Source: Puccinia triticina (taxonomy: Eukaryota; Basidiomycota; Pucciniomycetes; Pucciniales; Pucciniaceae). From it: a stretch of 64,000 nt of DNA. Below, piece by piece: positions 47,869-59,639 of the stretch. The notes beneath the pieces were generated by a model. It ran no database searches, was not told the origin of the DNA, and worked only from the letters and a program-made list of their open reading frames with translations. Location of the stretch: assembly GCF_026914185.1 (NCBI RefSeq), contig NC_070560.1:3773501-3837500 (forward strand). Direction: 5' to 3'. The position numbers were made by a program, and so were the translations under genes. Position 1 is the stretch's first letter; each line of letters begins with the position of its first letter.

Positions 47869-48764
47869 ATGAGTCAATTCTTGCATGTTCTCCTCCTCAC
47901 CCTCAGCTTCATCACTGTGCTCAATGGGCTTCCAATGAATTGCTTCAAATACCAGGCCTGTGGAGGGATTGAAGCCGATGTGCCAGATGTCAAATTTTTG
48001 ACCAGCAATTCGGGGCCGTTGATATGTGAGGATATAAGACTTGTATTTCCTCCTGGTAGAAATGCTGAGAATCAAAAGTAAATTAACCTGATGTCCGCGT
48101 TTCTATTTGACTCGCAGCTTCCCGGTCCACTTCTTCAAGGGGTTCGTTTAGAGATCTTTCTTCTCCATTTCCGAATTTTGCCATTACCCAGGTGCCAGTG
48201 GTCGGCGCTCAGGACACAGGATGCGGGCTGTTTATGGGATTGAAGAGGAAAGGCTCCAAGCGAGAGCCGAAAGTTGGGAGTGTGCGAGCCAACCAAAGCG
48301 GGCGCCGCTCGTTCAGAAGCCCAAAACCCATCACCCCCGACCTAAAAGAACATCCGGAAAAATATGGCCCCGGACCAACTGGTCCTGCTCTTTTGCATCA
48401 AAAATCGTCTCATGATGAATATGCTCCAGACGGAAAGATTCCTTCAAAGGAGGATCTGGAGGGATCTGGCCCTGGACCAACTCCTGCGCTCTTGCATCAA
48501 GAATCGTCTCATGATGAACATGGCCCAGACGGAAAAATTTCATCAAAAGAGGACCTGGAGGAATCAGGCCCGGGAGCAAGTCCTCCTATTTCTCTTAAAG
48601 ATTGGTCTGGTGATCATGATTCGGATGACGAACCTGAAGTGATGTCATTCGAGGAGCGAGGAACAAATCTCAACGCGGATACACCGCACCCAGGCGATCC
48701 ACACGAGTTCTGTTTCCGGACAGGACCATCACATGAGACGCAGCCGCAAGCTGTTGAAGCTTAG
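47869..48764 (+). CDS. Secreted protein with 34-residue repeats
   Basis: Exons 47869-48025 (ATA T|GTGAGG) and 48118-48764 (CTCGCAG acceptor) join in phase 1: 267 residues. The ATG at 47869 is chosen over the in-frame ATG at 47827 because it starts at the signal peptide MSQFLHVLLLTLSFITVLNG. Two Cys (NCFKYQAC) follow shortly after the cleavage site. A basic Ser/Arg-rich region leads to two acidic tandem repeats of 34 and 33 residues (48366-48467 and 48468-48566; shared core LLHQxSSHDE and DGKIxSKEDLE) and a diverged third start. The C-terminus is acidic. No known domain. Repeat-bearing secreted proteins of this kind are common effector candidates in rusts (inference). Confidence 0.65.
48366..48590 (+). 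repeat. In-frame tandem repeat
   Basis: Units of 102 bp (48366) and 99 bp (48468), about 85% identical at the DNA level, plus the beginning of a third (48567). The frame is kept, so repeat number can vary without breaking the protein. Confidence 0.88.
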
Positions 48765-49367
48765 ATACTCCACTACAGACACAGAGGTGAGCCCTTTGGA
48801 ATCTACTAGCTGGAATGGGATGCTCTTGGATGCTGATTAAGAGTGCGGCAAACATTAGCGCAGGATTCTGCACCACAATTATGTTCCGGCGGCATTCATT
48901 GCTCCTTGGTTTAATAATCACTACCATCAAGAGGGCTTGTAGTCTTTCCCCAATTTCATGTGCTTTGTCGTCTTTGCAATCACCATCTTCTGGTCTCATA
49001 GCTCAACATCGAGCCTAAACTTCCACTAGCATCTCCTCATCCAGCGGCTTGGTTGCCAAAGAGCGTTTCCTCCCAAATTGCATTCTTCTCTCTTTTATGG
49101 CTTCGTAAAGCAATGCCCGACGTGACGGGACATTGGGAGACCCGCTTGGGGCCTGTCTGGGGACTGCTCTGGGACCAAAACATTGGTCCGGGATGTGTAT
49201 TTTGGGAGGGGTCCTGGAAGGAGCCCAGCAAGCCCCCCACGAGGGGGGTGTTGAAAAATACAGGGTTTGCCCAAAACTAATACCCTTGGATGGGGCAACT
49301 AACACCTTTATTCAAGAGTACGGTAGGGTGTCTTTTGAGAAATCCATACCTTTTGAATGAGTACCAT
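48765..49367. other. Gene-free stretch
   Basis: No gene recognised. A segment at 49220-49265 (AGCAAGCCCCCCACGAGGGGGGTG) is repeated in inverted and diverged form near 50385-50422. The MITE at 49368 may therefore sit inside an older inverted-repeat element. Confidence 0.4.
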
Positions 49368-49999
49368 CAACACCGCAAGAGCTACGCTACGCAAAGCGGT
49401 AAGCGTAGCGAAAGCGTAGCGATTTGGGTCCCACTTCGCTGCGCTTTTAGTAGCGGACTGGGCGCTACGCTTTTCGCTTTTTTTTTCAAGCAGAAAAGAT
49501 CCGCAAAAATAGCGAGCTATTTTCAGCGGTGAACAGCGGAATTCCGCTACGCTTATTGCTACAGTAGCGGAAAAAACGCTACTTTAGCGATTTTGCTGCG
49601 CTACTGTAGCAACATTCCAATATCAATCCCCAGCATCATAATTGATGGAGGATTGATGATTAATTTTCATCTAAGGCAGTCTCCACAGAAAGGCGGACTG
49701 GCCCGCTACACTTTTTCAAGAAAAGCTGCCCCATTCGCTACGCTTTGGGCGCTACAAGGCGCTAATAGCGCCAAAAAGCGCCGATTTCGCCGCTACGCTC
49801 AGCTTTAGCAAAAGCGGAAAAAAATTCGCTGCGCTATGGACTAATCATATTTAAAGTAGTGGTACTGGCGCTTCGCTACCGCTTTAAGTAGCGGCCTTCC
49901 GCTCGTGCTATCGCTAATTGTCATTTGAAAAAGCGGTACCCCCGCTTCGCTACACAAAAGCACCGCTTTTTGTAGCAAAGCGTAGCTCTTGCGGTGTTG
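49368..49999. mobile_element. Self-complementary MITE
   Basis: 632 bp with terminal inverted repeats CAACACCGCAAGAGCTACGCT and flanking 7-bp duplications GTACCAT (49361-49367 and 50000-50006). The interior is built almost wholly from AGCGTAGCG or CGCTACGCT and AAGCGG or CCGCTT words in both directions, so it can fold on itself throughout. It has no coding capacity. Confidence 0.88.
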
Positions 50000-50006
50000 G
50001 TACCAT

Positions 50007-52760
50007 TGCTGGCAGGGGGGAGGGGGGGTGCGGGAGGCAGGAGGGTATGTATCTGGAGAGTCAACCTGGTGCAGCCTTTTCCTTTGAGCCCAAGAAGTCC
50101 TGTCACAATTTTCAAAGCAAGCCATTGGAACTCTCAGCAAACTGTCCCACCCCGCCCCGCCCCCCTGCAGAAGATGGTCCTTGTTTCTCATGAGAAGGCA
50201 GTCTGATACCAGTGTGTCAACCAACCCAAATGACTGAGCCAACACAAATCACATACCTACTACATAACTACCCCCCAAGGTCTGACCAAAGATGCACACA
50301 TTTTCTATGACCACCCTAAAAGGCACTTTGGTGCTTTCATAACTTTTTCAAGAGTACCTTCCAGAGATTTTGTCCAATTTGCCATACCTTTTTCAACACC
50401 TCCCTCTTGGGGGGCTTGCCAGGGTTGTGTCCTTCCACATCCACTGCCGGGGAAGGGTGGAGACTGACATGTTTGGCCTGCTTTTTGTGGAAGGAATTGT
50501 CTGCTTGTTTGGGAGTCAGCCAACCAAATTGCCCTGCAGGCGGCTCCTCCCCAGCTGGGAGGTATAGACTGTGCCTACCGGCCAAGGGTGGATTATCCTG
50601 CCCATGTGGACACAGCCTGTGCCCACTCACCTAGGAAAAATTCTCCCCAGCAGCTCAATACATCAGGCTCATCTTCTTGAAGTGTGGCTTGCATTCACTT
50701 TTGCAACTCAGCGTTCAAGAACAAACTTGAACACCAACTTGTAAAAGTGCATGCAAGTTGCATCTGGCCAACTTTGAAACCCCCTATTATGTACTCTACA
50801 TTTTGTGAGTCAAATTTACCATTGACATGTAAGCAAAGTTGGAGCTTACTTGGTACCAGAAGGTCTGGCTCCAAAGTGTCTGGCAATGGAATTTGGTGCA
50901 CCTCCTTTGGCCTGGCAGATAATGGTTGTATTCCAGAAACAAAATCCAAGGTCAATGTTTTCAGTCAGCTGATGCATAGTCAATTGTGAAAGCCCACAAA
51001 AAATTCTTGTCATTGGGAGATCTGTCCATTTCATTATGAAAGCTGACCAGCAAATTTGACACTGCCAGACCAGACCTGTGACAGGTGATGCAGTCAAGTG
51101 CTCTACACATGTCAAAATAAACTGCATCCAGTGAGAAAATCTAGTTCTCACTAGTATTTTTGGCCTGGATATTTTTTTGGAAAATCATCTCCTTCAAGCT
51201 AGAATAGAAAATATCAGAGAATAAAAAATAGGTTGGTTTTTTTCTCCTCCAGTCTACTATATATAGCACTAAAATAAAAGAAAGCCACTTTCCCCCCCCC
51301 CCCCCCCCCTCCAAAAAACAGAGAAACAGAAAAACAGTGCTATATAATAACCTCGGGCGCTTCCTATGGCATCAGTGGATTGTTTCTGCGGTATGTCATG
51401 GCTATGATAGCTCCAAAGAAGCAAAAGCTGCGTGCTCCGGCCAAATAGTGTAATTGTTGACTCAAAAAGCGTGCAGCGCAGCTGGGCCAAAAAGTGCTGC
51501 GCTGCGCTTCACGTTGCCTGGAACACCAATATTTTTGGCATGCCCAAGACTTGCATACCAAACCCAGCGCGCTGGCACAATTCTAGCTTGCCAATACATA
51601 CCTCTTGACAAACTGGATTTGTACCAGCTCGGCGGCAGATATAACTCTCAACGAGCTGGTCAAAGCCTAGCGCGCCGTGATCAGGTATGCAATTTTCCCG
51701 GCGAGCTGGTACAAATCCAGCTCGCCAAGGGGTATGCGTTACTCCCGGCGTAAAATATTGGTGTGCATTTAGCACGGCCCTATTCTTACACCCTCCCTCA
51801 GTTTTATTGGAGATTTCAATGCCTTGATACACCAGGAAAATTTAGAAATACATGAGCAGCCCCCCCTGCTGGTGCGCGGTGGAGTTTGCGTCCCCAGTCC
51901 CGTACGCCAAGTATGCAGGCGTACGGGACTGGGGCTTCCGTTTTTCTTGGCGTTCACGTCCCTGCAAGGCAACAAAGGATGGTGTACACGCCTGTGCATG
52001 CCTTTTTTGGCTGCACCTAGTCAACATTTGGCGTGCATTTAGCCACACCCTAAGAATAACCCCTCTGCTGTCTGACTGAGAAACAAATTTACAACTTGTG
52101 TTTGCTTAATCCGCAGTGCTCAATTTATCTTCCAGAACCACGTACTGGGGTTGCAACGTTGGGTTGCCCACCCGCGGTGCACAAACAAAGCGCTTTTTGC
52201 AGTGCACAAAGGAAGTCTGTTTTTCTTTTGTGCTCACAAGACAAATTGAAATGAATTGACGAAGAGAGAATTTGAGTAACATAAAGTTGATAAAATCAAG
52301 AAATATTGGAGCGAGATTTCACATAATTGGTCCAAACATCTGTGACTTGGCTGAGTATAAAGAAATTTGTATGTTATTTGGTCGTCCACGGAAAATGATG
52401 GGAGCAAGAGCTAGCGACCAATAACATTTTGAGGTGATGGTGTTATGAAATCACCGCAGTACGCCACTGATCACAGGATTGAAAGGTGCTGGATGAATTG
52501 TTGACACCTGATCGTCTACAATTAGATAGGAAGTGCTTGGATGTAGTGTGTAGCGAGGAGTGAGGGATCAGGTGTGCCGTGGAGATGACCGATGATGCGT
52601 GCGGTGAGCGATGAGACAGGAGGAATGAGGACAATGTGCAAGATTCTTGCTGATGGTTTTTTTGACTTGATAAATCCTTGCATATGAATTGTATGTATTT
52701 ATTCATTTTGAAGAGGCCTATGGTTGTATGTCGCATATACCTCACGAAGGACTGCATATG
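50007..52760. other. Gene-free, repeat-rich stretch
   Basis: No gene recognised. It contains a C17-18 homopolymer near 51293-51310, a small unit with CACCAATATTTT inverted termini (about 51526-51765) and a 17-bp hairpin (51892-51934). GTGCATTTAGC followed by a CCCTA-like end occurs twice (about 51763 and 52032), suggesting related element ends. Confidence 0.45.
51892..51934. repeat. Perfect 17-bp hairpin
   Basis: CCCCAGTCCCGTACGCC (51892-51908) pairs perfectly with GGCGTACGGGACTGGGG (51918-51934) over a 9-base loop. It is probably inside a small transposon; no terminator role is known in this context. Confidence 0.9.
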
Positions 52761-53753
52761 TTAACTGAAATTCCTCAAAACCCTGATAAACTTATTCGCC
52801 ATGCCAGGTTTGATCAGCGCATTTCTGGCCACCTTCCACAATGGGGGAGATTTTGTTTTCACTTGCTCATTGCACTTCGGGCAATACCTGCGTTTGAGGC
52901 AGTGGTGATGGTAGTGTGTAGAGCATTTGTCGCAATTATAAATCCAATTCCATCGCACTCCTCCTTGGCCGTTCGTGGTGGGGTTTCGGTAGCCTTCAAG
53001 ACACACTGGGCATGTTGCACCCGCCTCGAGTATCCTAACCTGCTCGTAGGATGGCTCAGATGCTTGGGTTTGTTCAATTTCGGATTTTGAAGGCGTTGGA
53101 GTAGCCGAGCCTTGACGCCTATCCTCGATGAACGAATCCTTGTCCTTACTGAACGGCTGGTCAGCAGACTTTCCACTATCTGGTCCGCGTGAACCCCCAC
53201 GTTCGCCCTCCTCGACTATACGAACCGGTCGAAGTCTACCCGACTGATAACCGTAACGATACATTGCCTCAAGGTACTGCTTGACTTTGTCGGTACAAGT
53301 TGAACTAGTTGGGTTAGGATATTCGTGTCCCATGAAGGGTTGATCGCAGACTGGTTCCTTCCCCTTCCTCAGATATTCTACGGCACGCTTTGTAGCATCA
53401 GCTATCTTCATAAAAGTAGGCTGGCCATCGACTATTTCCTTTCCGCTGATTTTTTCTGACATATATCCTGTGAGATAAATACCAGGTCCTGATTCGACTC
53501 CTCGTCGGAATATTTGATGAGACGCTGACGCAAACCAAGGTGCACCTGGCGGTGGGTAGCTAGAAAGAATCACAACGGTACCGAGCTGTTCAGTTTTGGC
53601 AAACAACGAGAATATATCAGTTAATGTCACATCACCACTCGGAATATGAGAAAAAAAAGCGGATAATTGAACCCAACTAGGACGGGGATCAATGAGAAAA
53701 ACATTGCTGGCCAGATGTGGGAACCGAAGAGGAGATCGGAAGCCGGTATGCAA
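52761..53753 (-). CDS. RING-like zinc-binding protein, 5' end unresolved
   Basis: Open frame of 330 codons with the stop at 52761. The C-terminal third holds a RING- or PHD-like metal site: CPVCLEGYRN, then YNCDKCSTHYHHHC, then YCPKC. That gives the spacing C-x2-C, C-x2-C, H/H-C, C-x2-C. A polar, low-complexity segment rich in Ser, Asp and Gln precedes it. The N-terminal 150 residues (LIDPRPSWVQLSAFFSHIPSG, then TVVILSSYPPPG) are unrecognised; a degenerate caspase-like fold is only a weak thought. The first codon of the frame is TTG, not ATG, and a TAA lies just upstream in frame. A 5' exon is therefore missing from this model or the gene is truncated. Possible role: E3 ubiquitin ligase (inference). 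Confidence 0.55.
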   Translation of the reverse strand: MHTGFRSPLRFPHLASNVFLIDPRPSWVQLSAFFSHIPSGDVTLTDIFSLFAKTEQLGTVVILSSYPPPGAPWFASASHQIFRRGVESGPGIYLTGYMSEKISGKEIVDGQPTFMKIADATKRAVEYLRKGKEPVCDQPFMGHEYPNPTSSTCTDKVKQYLEAMYRYGYQSGRLRPVRIVEEGERGGSRGPDSGKSADQPFSKDKDSFIEDRRQGSATPTPSKSEIEQTQASEPSYEQVRILEAGATCPVCLEGYRNPTTNGQGGVRWNWIYNCDKCSTHYHHHCLKRRYCPKCNEQVKTKSPPLWKVARNALIKPGMANKFIRVLRNFS

Positions 53754-54750
53754 TGGAATGATTTACCCAGCCAGGGATCAGCACGTGAAGGGACTGGTTG
53801 CTTCTCTACCCCAAAGCACTACAGACACCGTGAATGAACGGGCATTTTATCTTCCCCGCATGAGCCTTGCGTTACAGAATCCCTTCTGGTTAATTCTATA
53901 AGTACCAGGATTTCATTTGTATTTGATGAAGGTTATATACACATTTTAGGTCAGCCGCACCATGCGATTCTCCTCCGCGTCTTCTCGTGCAGTCAGTGTG
54001 AGGGCCAAAAATGTATATGTATCAAGTAAAACTTCCAGGATGTTCATTTGCAACACGTTAGAATTTGAAAGAGCTACATATCATTGCAAACAACACTGAA
54101 TTGCTCTGACTTGTCACATTCTTCTCCCTCTCAGAGTCTCACCTTTTTGACCAGAAGTGCGCTTGTAGATTCATAGATGTTACAGGAGTGCATCAGATGG
54201 GGGCCAGGTCCATGGAACAACGTCAAATGAACCCACTCACGCGCCAGCAGCCGCTGCGCAGCTTAGCCCCGGCCCGTAGGGGGCGGGGACAACGTGGAAG
54301 AAGGAATGCGGCTGCGTCAAGCAGACCCGCGGTCCACAGAGGTACCGACTAGATAACCTAATCTGCCAAAGTTTGTACGCCGGAAACCTGCTGATTTGCT
54401 GTCGAAAATCCTTCACCGCCGGACCAACCAGCTGGAAGGAATTTGATGCCCCACCTGACCACCCGCCTGCGGGTTCCGGCCTGTTGGAGATGTTTCAGAG
54501 AACAGAAAACCTACCCTATTTGAGAGTTTAAGTTTCCAGGAGAGAGGTGACCAACCCTCTGCCCCAAACCCTAACTTAATTTCCACTCTCCTCGTAGATT
54601 AGAGTGTAAAAAAACTTGTTGCATTGCGCCACCCGGAGGGAGGGACTTCTAGGCTGATAGCTCTATCAGTCTTGCCTTCACCCATTCCTTTATTTGCGTG
54701 CCAACGGCAGCAAATAAAGTTTCATCTTAAGAACCATCCCACCCACCCAT
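53754..54750. other. Gene-free stretch
   Basis: Should contain the 5' exon and promoter of the RING-like gene, but I could not place an exon with correct phase. No other feature is recognised. Confidence 0.4.
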
Positions 54751-54758
54751 TGTTTTTA

Positions 54759-55725
54759 GGGTCTTGGTTAATCGACTACCCTATTTTCGACTTCCAACTA
54801 CCAAACGCGGTTTCAGTCGGGAGGACCGCTACCCGACGTTGTGCCCGGGTCGCGCAGACCAAAAATTGACCCGGGCACAATTTGGTAGTTGGAAGTCAAA
54901 AATGGAAATACAAACGGTAGTCGGATTTACAATTTTTGAAAAATGGCAAAAAAAAGTCACAACTCCTCACGGCGGGGCCCAAGCCCCACCAAGACTTTAA
55001 AGAGGTCAGAAAACCCTCTCAAGAGCATAAGGTGAGCTGCACGGCATTAGCACACCTCAGGAATGGGGTGTGCTACTGTGCGCGCATTTTGGCTGGTGTC
55101 CTACTAAGGAATACCACCAAAACCTTAGCCAAACCCATCCCTGGAGTTTTCTAATGGAATGAAGCTCATAATATTTTTTCCAGAGCTTAATATGTGCACT
55201 GTAAAGCTTTGGGACCCTTTGGGGCACCATGGCTATGGACACCAGCCAAAATGCGTGCACAGTAGCACACCCCATTCCTGAGGTGTACTGATGCCATACA
55301 GCTCATCATATTGTTTTCAGAGCTTAATCTGGGCACTGTAAAATTTTGGGACCCTTTGGGGCACTGTGGCTATGGTTTTGGTGGTGTTCCTTAGTAGGAC
55401 ACCAGCCAAAATGCACGCACAGTAGCACACTCCATTCCTGAGGTGTGCTAATGCCGTGCAGCTCAAGATATGCTCTTGAGAGGGGTTTCTGCCCTCTGTA
55501 AAGTTTTGGCGGGGCTTGGGCCCCAATGTGAGGAGTTGTGATTTTTTTTGCCATTTTTGCAAAAATTATAAATCCGACTACTGTTTTGTTTTTCCATTTT
55601 TGACTTCCTACTACCAAATTGCGCCCGGGTCAATTTTTGGTCCGCGTGACCCAGGCGTAACGTTGGGTAGCGGTCCTCCCAACTTAAACCGCGTTTGCTA
55701 GTTGGAAGTCAATTAACCAAGACCC
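54759..55725. mobile_element. Foldback hAT-type element
   Basis: 967 bp, flanked by perfect 8-bp duplications TGTTTTTA (54751-54758 and 55726-55733). Termini GGGTCTTGGTTAATYGACT. Each arm is about 400 bp and the arms are inverted copies of each other: CGCTACCC, CCCGGGTCAATTTTTGGTC, GGCTTGGGCCCC and GTAGCACACYCCATTCCTGAGG occur in mirrored order. It has no transposase. The 8-bp duplication suggests mobilisation by a hAT transposase. Confidence 0.92.
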
Positions 55726-55733
55726 TGTTTTTA

Positions 55734-56476
55734 TTCACCTTGAATTTAACCAAGGAAACGGGGGAGGGGGAAGGGGAGATTAACGTGACATACAGAGGGG
55801 TTGGTTTTGCCTTGCTTACCCTCCTCACTTATGTTCACAAAAAAAGCAATCTGCAGATACTCCTCTAGCCTGATTGAGTGCAAAATTACAAACTCAATCT
55901 TTTCCCTAGACTCGGGTGATTGTGAAAATTACCTGATTTTCCTATACATCCTAGAGGAAATAGTGAATAGAATGTATTGATCTATGATCAATTCAGTTCT
56001 ACACACTTCCTTGACACAATTACTAGAAGTTTAGCACCGCGCGCAGAATGGACTCATGGTCTAAAGGGAATGCATGTGGCCCTTTGAGAATAGGGTCAAA
56101 ATTGAAACAGCACAAAATCCCCTGCAAAAGTTCATATATTGGAAGATCTGAATCTCTTAGTTCAGTTGGGGGACATTAGTCCCAAGTCCCTCCTTTGGGG
56201 GCTCGTGCTTTGCGCGAGGGGCGCTTGGGCCCTCCGAAGCGAGGGACTTGTGTTAAGTTAGGGTTGCACCAGGGTCCTCCGAAGCGAGGGTTAAGTTAGG
56301 GCAGGCCAGTGGTGAGCTCGGGCGGCAAAGTTCGTAGCGCGGGCACCCCGCCCGCACTTTTCGAGGGACCCAACCACAACTCGGGTGTCCTGAGTTAAAC
56401 AGCTGCGTTTGGAAAAAAATATCCAAAATTGTAGCCAAGAATTCCCCAGTCGGACGAAAGCGAAAGAGCAAGCAAG
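55734..56476. promoter_or_regulatory. Upstream region of NAN1
   Basis: No gene. It includes a doubled GC-rich word (TCCGAAGCGAGGG followed by TTAAGTTAGGG, at about 56234 and 56278) shortly before the NAN1 start codon. No standard promoter box could be assigned. Confidence 0.35.
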
Positions 56477-59400
56477 ATGAAGTGGCAGACGTTGCTCCAA
56501 CCCAACCATCCCAGCTGTCAGCCAGTCATCTCAGACGACTCAAAGTAAGTCTACCCTTACAAAAAAGGAAACGGACATTGGCTAACACCAGCGTATTTTA
56601 TTTGTTTTTAGACTGTGTTTCCTCGCTGGACTACCGCTCTCCATCCACGTCTATTCCACTCAATCAAACCTGCTAATCTCAAGCCTCAGCATACCCGATC
56701 CTTCCCAAAAATCTAAACTGATCAAGATTCTCCGACACCCTATCTCACCCCAACGACTTCTCATCCTAGTATCATCTTCGGGCCAGATTTACCTCTACGA
56801 TTTCATCGAGAACGCCATTAAAGCCACCTATCAAACTAGCCTTTCAATCACCCATGCCGTCATCCGAAACTCGCTCCGGCCTTCCTGTCCATCGTCCACC
56901 GATCAATCAACTACCACATCATTAACCCTGCTGCTGGTCACTAGAAAGGCACCCCAAGAGCCCAAAAATCCCAAGTCTAAACGTCCGCCTCCAGGCACGA
57001 GAAGCAAGAATCGTGAACAGGCAGTCCTCTATGCTGTCAAGCTCCCCGATCCATCATCTCCCGATCCAACGAACCAACAGATCCAGAAGATTCATCTCCT
57101 CAAAATCAATCCTATCTCTGCTTTCTCTTCAAGCCCTTGTGGAAATTGGCTGGGTCTTGTTACTGGCCTGAACATATGGATCATCAGGTTAAAGCCGATC
57201 GATTTGTTTGACAAAGTCAAAGATCAAGAACTATCCAAGAAAGTGAAATTCGAAACGCTTCATTTGTCAGCCCCCGAGCCGATCACTTGCATTGCCTTCC
57301 CAACCAAAACCCATGCCGACCACTTCGATTCCTCGCAACCTCCATCGATCGACGTGTCCTGTGTGCCGTGCGATTTCTTTGCAACGGGTTCGAGTTCAGG
57401 AAAGATCGCACTGTGGCATGCCTTATCCGAAGCCCAATGGAAGACTCTTGCCGAATTAGCTACTCAGAAGCCAGGTGTCGCTCTTCCCTGTCCTACATCG
57501 CTCTCCCACTGGCATTCTCACGCTGTGGCTGATCTCACGTTTACTCGCAATGGATCCCACCTACTGAGTGGAGGAGAAGAGGCCGTGCTCGTCCTATGGA
57601 GACTGGAAGACTTCAGCGGGATCGGATTGGATTCAAAGACCTTCTTGCCCCGATTAGGCACACCCATCTCGAGTATCTCTCTAATCGAGAAAGTGGACGT
57701 CAACGAGCCCGGGGCATTGGTCACTGGTCTAGATGGAACCCTGATGATCGTCAACATTGCAACCATGAGTCTCTCGAAAACTTTGAAACTACCCAAGATG
57801 TATCAATTGCCCAGCGTTTACAAACAAGCCACCCAACAAGCTATTATATCACCTATTTGCTCGCCAGAATCCTCTCAAGGTCACAACAAGCCATATGGTA
57901 ACGTGCTCGTCCAGTCCTCTTATCCATGTGGGCTACAGGTCTTGGATGGTTGCTCGGGAAGGGTGTTGAGTGAGATCTTTGTGAGACCGAAGAATACCGT
58001 CAGTCGACGAAGCGACCGGCCCATCGTTGAGCCCAAGCTACTGTTTGCCGAGTTGGGTGGGATCAAGGATCAGTACTTGGCTACCATCGATAGCTGGGTC
58101 GATGAAGAGCGTGGATTTTCGCTTGAAATCACTCTGAAGCTTTGGCAAAGAGTTCAAGAGCGGAATTCGGATGGGTAAGTCACAATCGCGCTTCAGCTAT
58201 CCAACAGTTACAGGACTTAGCAAGACTGAGATGGTTAATCCGGCCTTTCTTTATGCGGGCAAATATATTTAGATTCCATGTGATAGCACGAGTAGACAAT
58301 CCACACGATGACTCTCAAATCACTTCGCTAAAACTATCGACGGACCGGGTCCCGAAAATAATCACGACTTCGCTCGATGGGACGATCAAGATATGGACCT
58401 CTTCCTCAATCAGTCCGCATCTGATAACCGTTCCAACCGCGGTCACGCCTATGACGACTTCGCTACCCAAAAGTACAAAAATTCACTCATCATTTGGAAA
58501 AGAATTCGAAAACCTGAAATCGATCAAACTGAAGCTCAAAAATTATGGCGTTTCCAAGACGGTGATCGCCAAGGATAACTCGATCTTTGTCGTATTACAT
58601 AATAGCTCCGGGCGGAACATCATATCGATTTGGGACTTGAAACACTTCACGTTTTTGAAGAGCTTTAATCTGAACTCTTTCGGTTCTCTTAGTCATCGTC
58701 TACCGCAGAAGTTCTTCATCAAAGATCTGGAATTCATGGGCGATAAACATCAGTTCATCTTTTTGCTCGGTAACTTTGGTTGTGGGTTATTGGATTTATT
58801 AACCGGCTCTGGTACGTCCTGCTCGAAAATTCTCTCTTCGTGAGGTGACGTCCTTTGCTGACTTGATCATCTTGTTACATGCACTGCGATCGCTCTAATC
58901 GACAGAAATCGGATTTTGGTCTTGTGCGCCTCAGTTTATGGTTAAGACGCCCGACAATAACAAAGTGGTGCTCATACATCGAAAGCCCTCTGGCGATGAC
59001 GATGCGAAAGGGGAAAAATCCGGCAAGAAAGATGTAGACGCAGAGGCAGAGAAAGAGGTAGACGAAGGGACAGAAAAGGGGGGAAAGAAAGAGGAAACGA
59101 AATCGAAGCACAAAGAAAGATCAAATGTTAACAGGTTGGCGATCATTGATGTCGTCTCGAAGAAGACGATTCTGAACAATAAAATCAATCACGCGCCTTA
59201 TTCGGGTCGATTCATCGCCACCAAAGCCGCAGCAGAGCAGAAGGAATCGTTGAGGAAAGATGAAATCTTGGACGGCTTGGTTTTGATCACTGCTAGCTCA
59301 GGCCTGATCCGGGGAGGAGAGGCGGTTGATGATCACGCTTCTTCGAGTATGGATCAGGCGCTACGGATCGAGCAAGAGCTTGGGATCTCGACCCAATTGC

Positions 59401-59639
59401 CTTTCCAAGACCTTTTCCAGACCAAGATAGATCTTCACCGATCTCTCCTGGAACCTATCGAGCCCAATCGCGGCCAGACCAACGACCGCGAACTGGACTT
59501 CGAGTTCAATCGATTAATCGACATCTCGCCCCACCTCGTCCCGCCCAGTCGACTACTCTGGTCCTCCCTCATTCGTCCATATAAGCGACCCACCGATACC
59601 TTAAATCAACCCGCTCAATCTAATGGGGTGCTTGTTTGA
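56477..59639 (+). CDS. NAN1: NAN1/UTP17 (WDR75), U3 snoRNP component
   Basis: WD40 protein of the t-UTP subcomplex of the small-subunit processome, needed in the nucleolus for rRNA transcription and early 18S processing. Exons 56477-56544, 56612-58174, 58273-58811 and 58906-59639 join in phase: 967 residues, close to the family size (830-900). Visible WD-repeat signatures: IYLYDFIENA, FATGSSSGKIALWHAL, HSHAVADLTFTRNGSHLLSG with VLVLWRLED, ATIDSW with LKLWQRV, TTSLDGTIKIWTSS and IISIWDLKHF. A Lys/Glu-rich insert (about 59000-59110) lies before the C-terminal helical tail. The first exon is short; its donor (AA|GTAAGT) and start ATG give the only consistent phase. The gene looks intact. Confidence 0.88.

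Noticed and set aside
49368..49999. Possible CRISPR-like array of short repeats
   Set aside because: Repeat words occur in both orientations without regular spacing, and terminal inverted repeats and target duplications show a MITE. The genome is eukaryotic.
52761..53753. Caspase-like (metacaspase) N-terminal domain in the RING-like gene
   Set aside because: The stretch VVILSSYPPPG only faintly recalls a p20 strand. No catalytic His or Cys context is visible, so I did not name it.
54624..55617. Several 70-97-codon ORFs around 54.6-55.6 kb
   Set aside because: They mirror each other on both arms of the foldback element and have no motif.
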